From Zelopaecilomyces penicillatus (taxonomy: Eukaryota > Ascomycota > Sordariomycetes > Hypocreales > Pseudodiploosporaceae): a stretch of DNA of 64,000 bases. Below are positions 63,908-64,000 of this stretch, piece after piece (the first letter of the stretch is position 1; each line of letters starts with the position of its first letter). The notes below the pieces were generated by a model. It saw only the letters and a program-made list of their open reading frames with translations. It had not been told where the DNA came from and ran no database searches. Made by a program: the position numbers and the translations under genes. The DNA is taken from the NCBI GenBank assembly GCA_005765155.1, contig VCCP01000005.1, positions 2,852,001-2,916,000 of the forward strand. Reading direction: 5' to 3'.

Positions 63908-64000
63908 TTTAATGGCTGGGTTAAATACATCCCTTTATTAGTTGATTAAGCTATAGCTATATAAGCTGCACTTAGGGGGATTGAACTATATAAGTAGATA
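63908..64000 (+). repeat. 3' LTR of L2, cut by window end
   Basis: Starts TTTAATGGCTGGGTTAAAT and matches the first 93 bases of the L2 5' LTR, including the 17-bp segment missing in L1 and L3. Preceded by AGGAGGG, a candidate polypurine tract. Confidence 0.85.

Larger units (their letters stand above)
51470..64000 (+). mobile_element. L2: least degraded L element (Gypsy-like, over 12 kb)
   Basis: 5' LTR 51470-51866; 3' LTR starts at 63908 and runs off the window. LTR start to LTR start is 12438 bp. Order in one orientation: gag-like region, possible zinc knuckle, protease, RT, RNase H, integrase, then about 4.6 kb of other sequence up to a purine-rich AGGAGGG before the 3' LTR. Order of RT and integrase places it in Ty3/Gypsy. 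It retains visibly more G and C and more CA/TG than L1 and L3. Its LTRs carry a 17-bp segment absent from L1 and L3, so it belongs to another subfamily. All long frames are still interrupted by TAA and TAG, so it is not autonomous. Confidence 0.87.

Overview
The window looks like nuclear DNA of a filamentous ascomycete (Pezizomycotina). About 95% of it is extremely AT-rich (my visual estimate is 80-85% A+T). C is almost never followed by A or G, so CA, TG and CG dinucleotides are nearly absent. This is the signature of repeat-induced point mutation (RIP). Dead retrotransposon reading frames can still be read through it, with Gln, Arg and Trp codons turned into stops. Only one intact protein-coding gene is visible. 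No rRNA, tRNA, CRISPR array or bacterial-type operon was seen.

Gene island (about 12.34-14.74 kb). A compositionally normal island of about 2.4 kb holds one minus-strand gene for a secreted family GH125 exo-alpha-1,6-mannosidase. The long open frame (12353-13921) has no ATG at its 5' end. I place the start in a short upstream exon (ATG at 14113) with a signal peptide, joined across a 63-bp intron (13902-13964), giving a 565-residue protein. Two short terminal-inverted-repeat (TIR) elements with related ends lie on either side of the gene (11353-11596 and 14391-14694), each bounded by TA.

Repeat blocks. Three copies of one large Ty3/Gypsy-like LTR element, called L here, are present. L3 is on the minus strand (1-5504, cut by the window start). 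L1 is on the plus strand (33354-46125). L2 is on the plus strand (51470 to beyond 64000). L2 is the least mutated and still shows gag, protease, RT, RNase H and integrase remnants, followed by about 4.6 kb of non-pol sequence before the 3' LTR. A second Gypsy family (B) has its 5' LTR at 27636, RT at about 29.9 kb, integrase at about 31.7 kb and 3' LTR at 46771. L1 is inserted inside it. Two solo LTRs of a third family (S), in opposite orientation and each with a 5-bp target duplication, are inserted in L1 (33392-33866 in its 5' LTR, 40315-40707 in its integrase region). This gives the order B, then L1, then S. Other Gypsy remnants lie on the minus strand at 5.5-9 kb (E) and 18-24.9 kb (LTR at 24680-24876). 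Two converging copies of an unidentified repeat (D) form an inverted repeat between 46.96 and 51.06 kb.

Tandem repeats are a perfect six-copy 22-bp array (10087-10218) and a 17-copy 17-bp array (14759-15045). Stretches at 15.05-17.16 kb and 24.88-27.63 kb show only RIP-degraded sequence that I could not assign.

All calls come from reading the sequence by eye. Element boundaries in AT-rich sequence are uncertain by a few bases.
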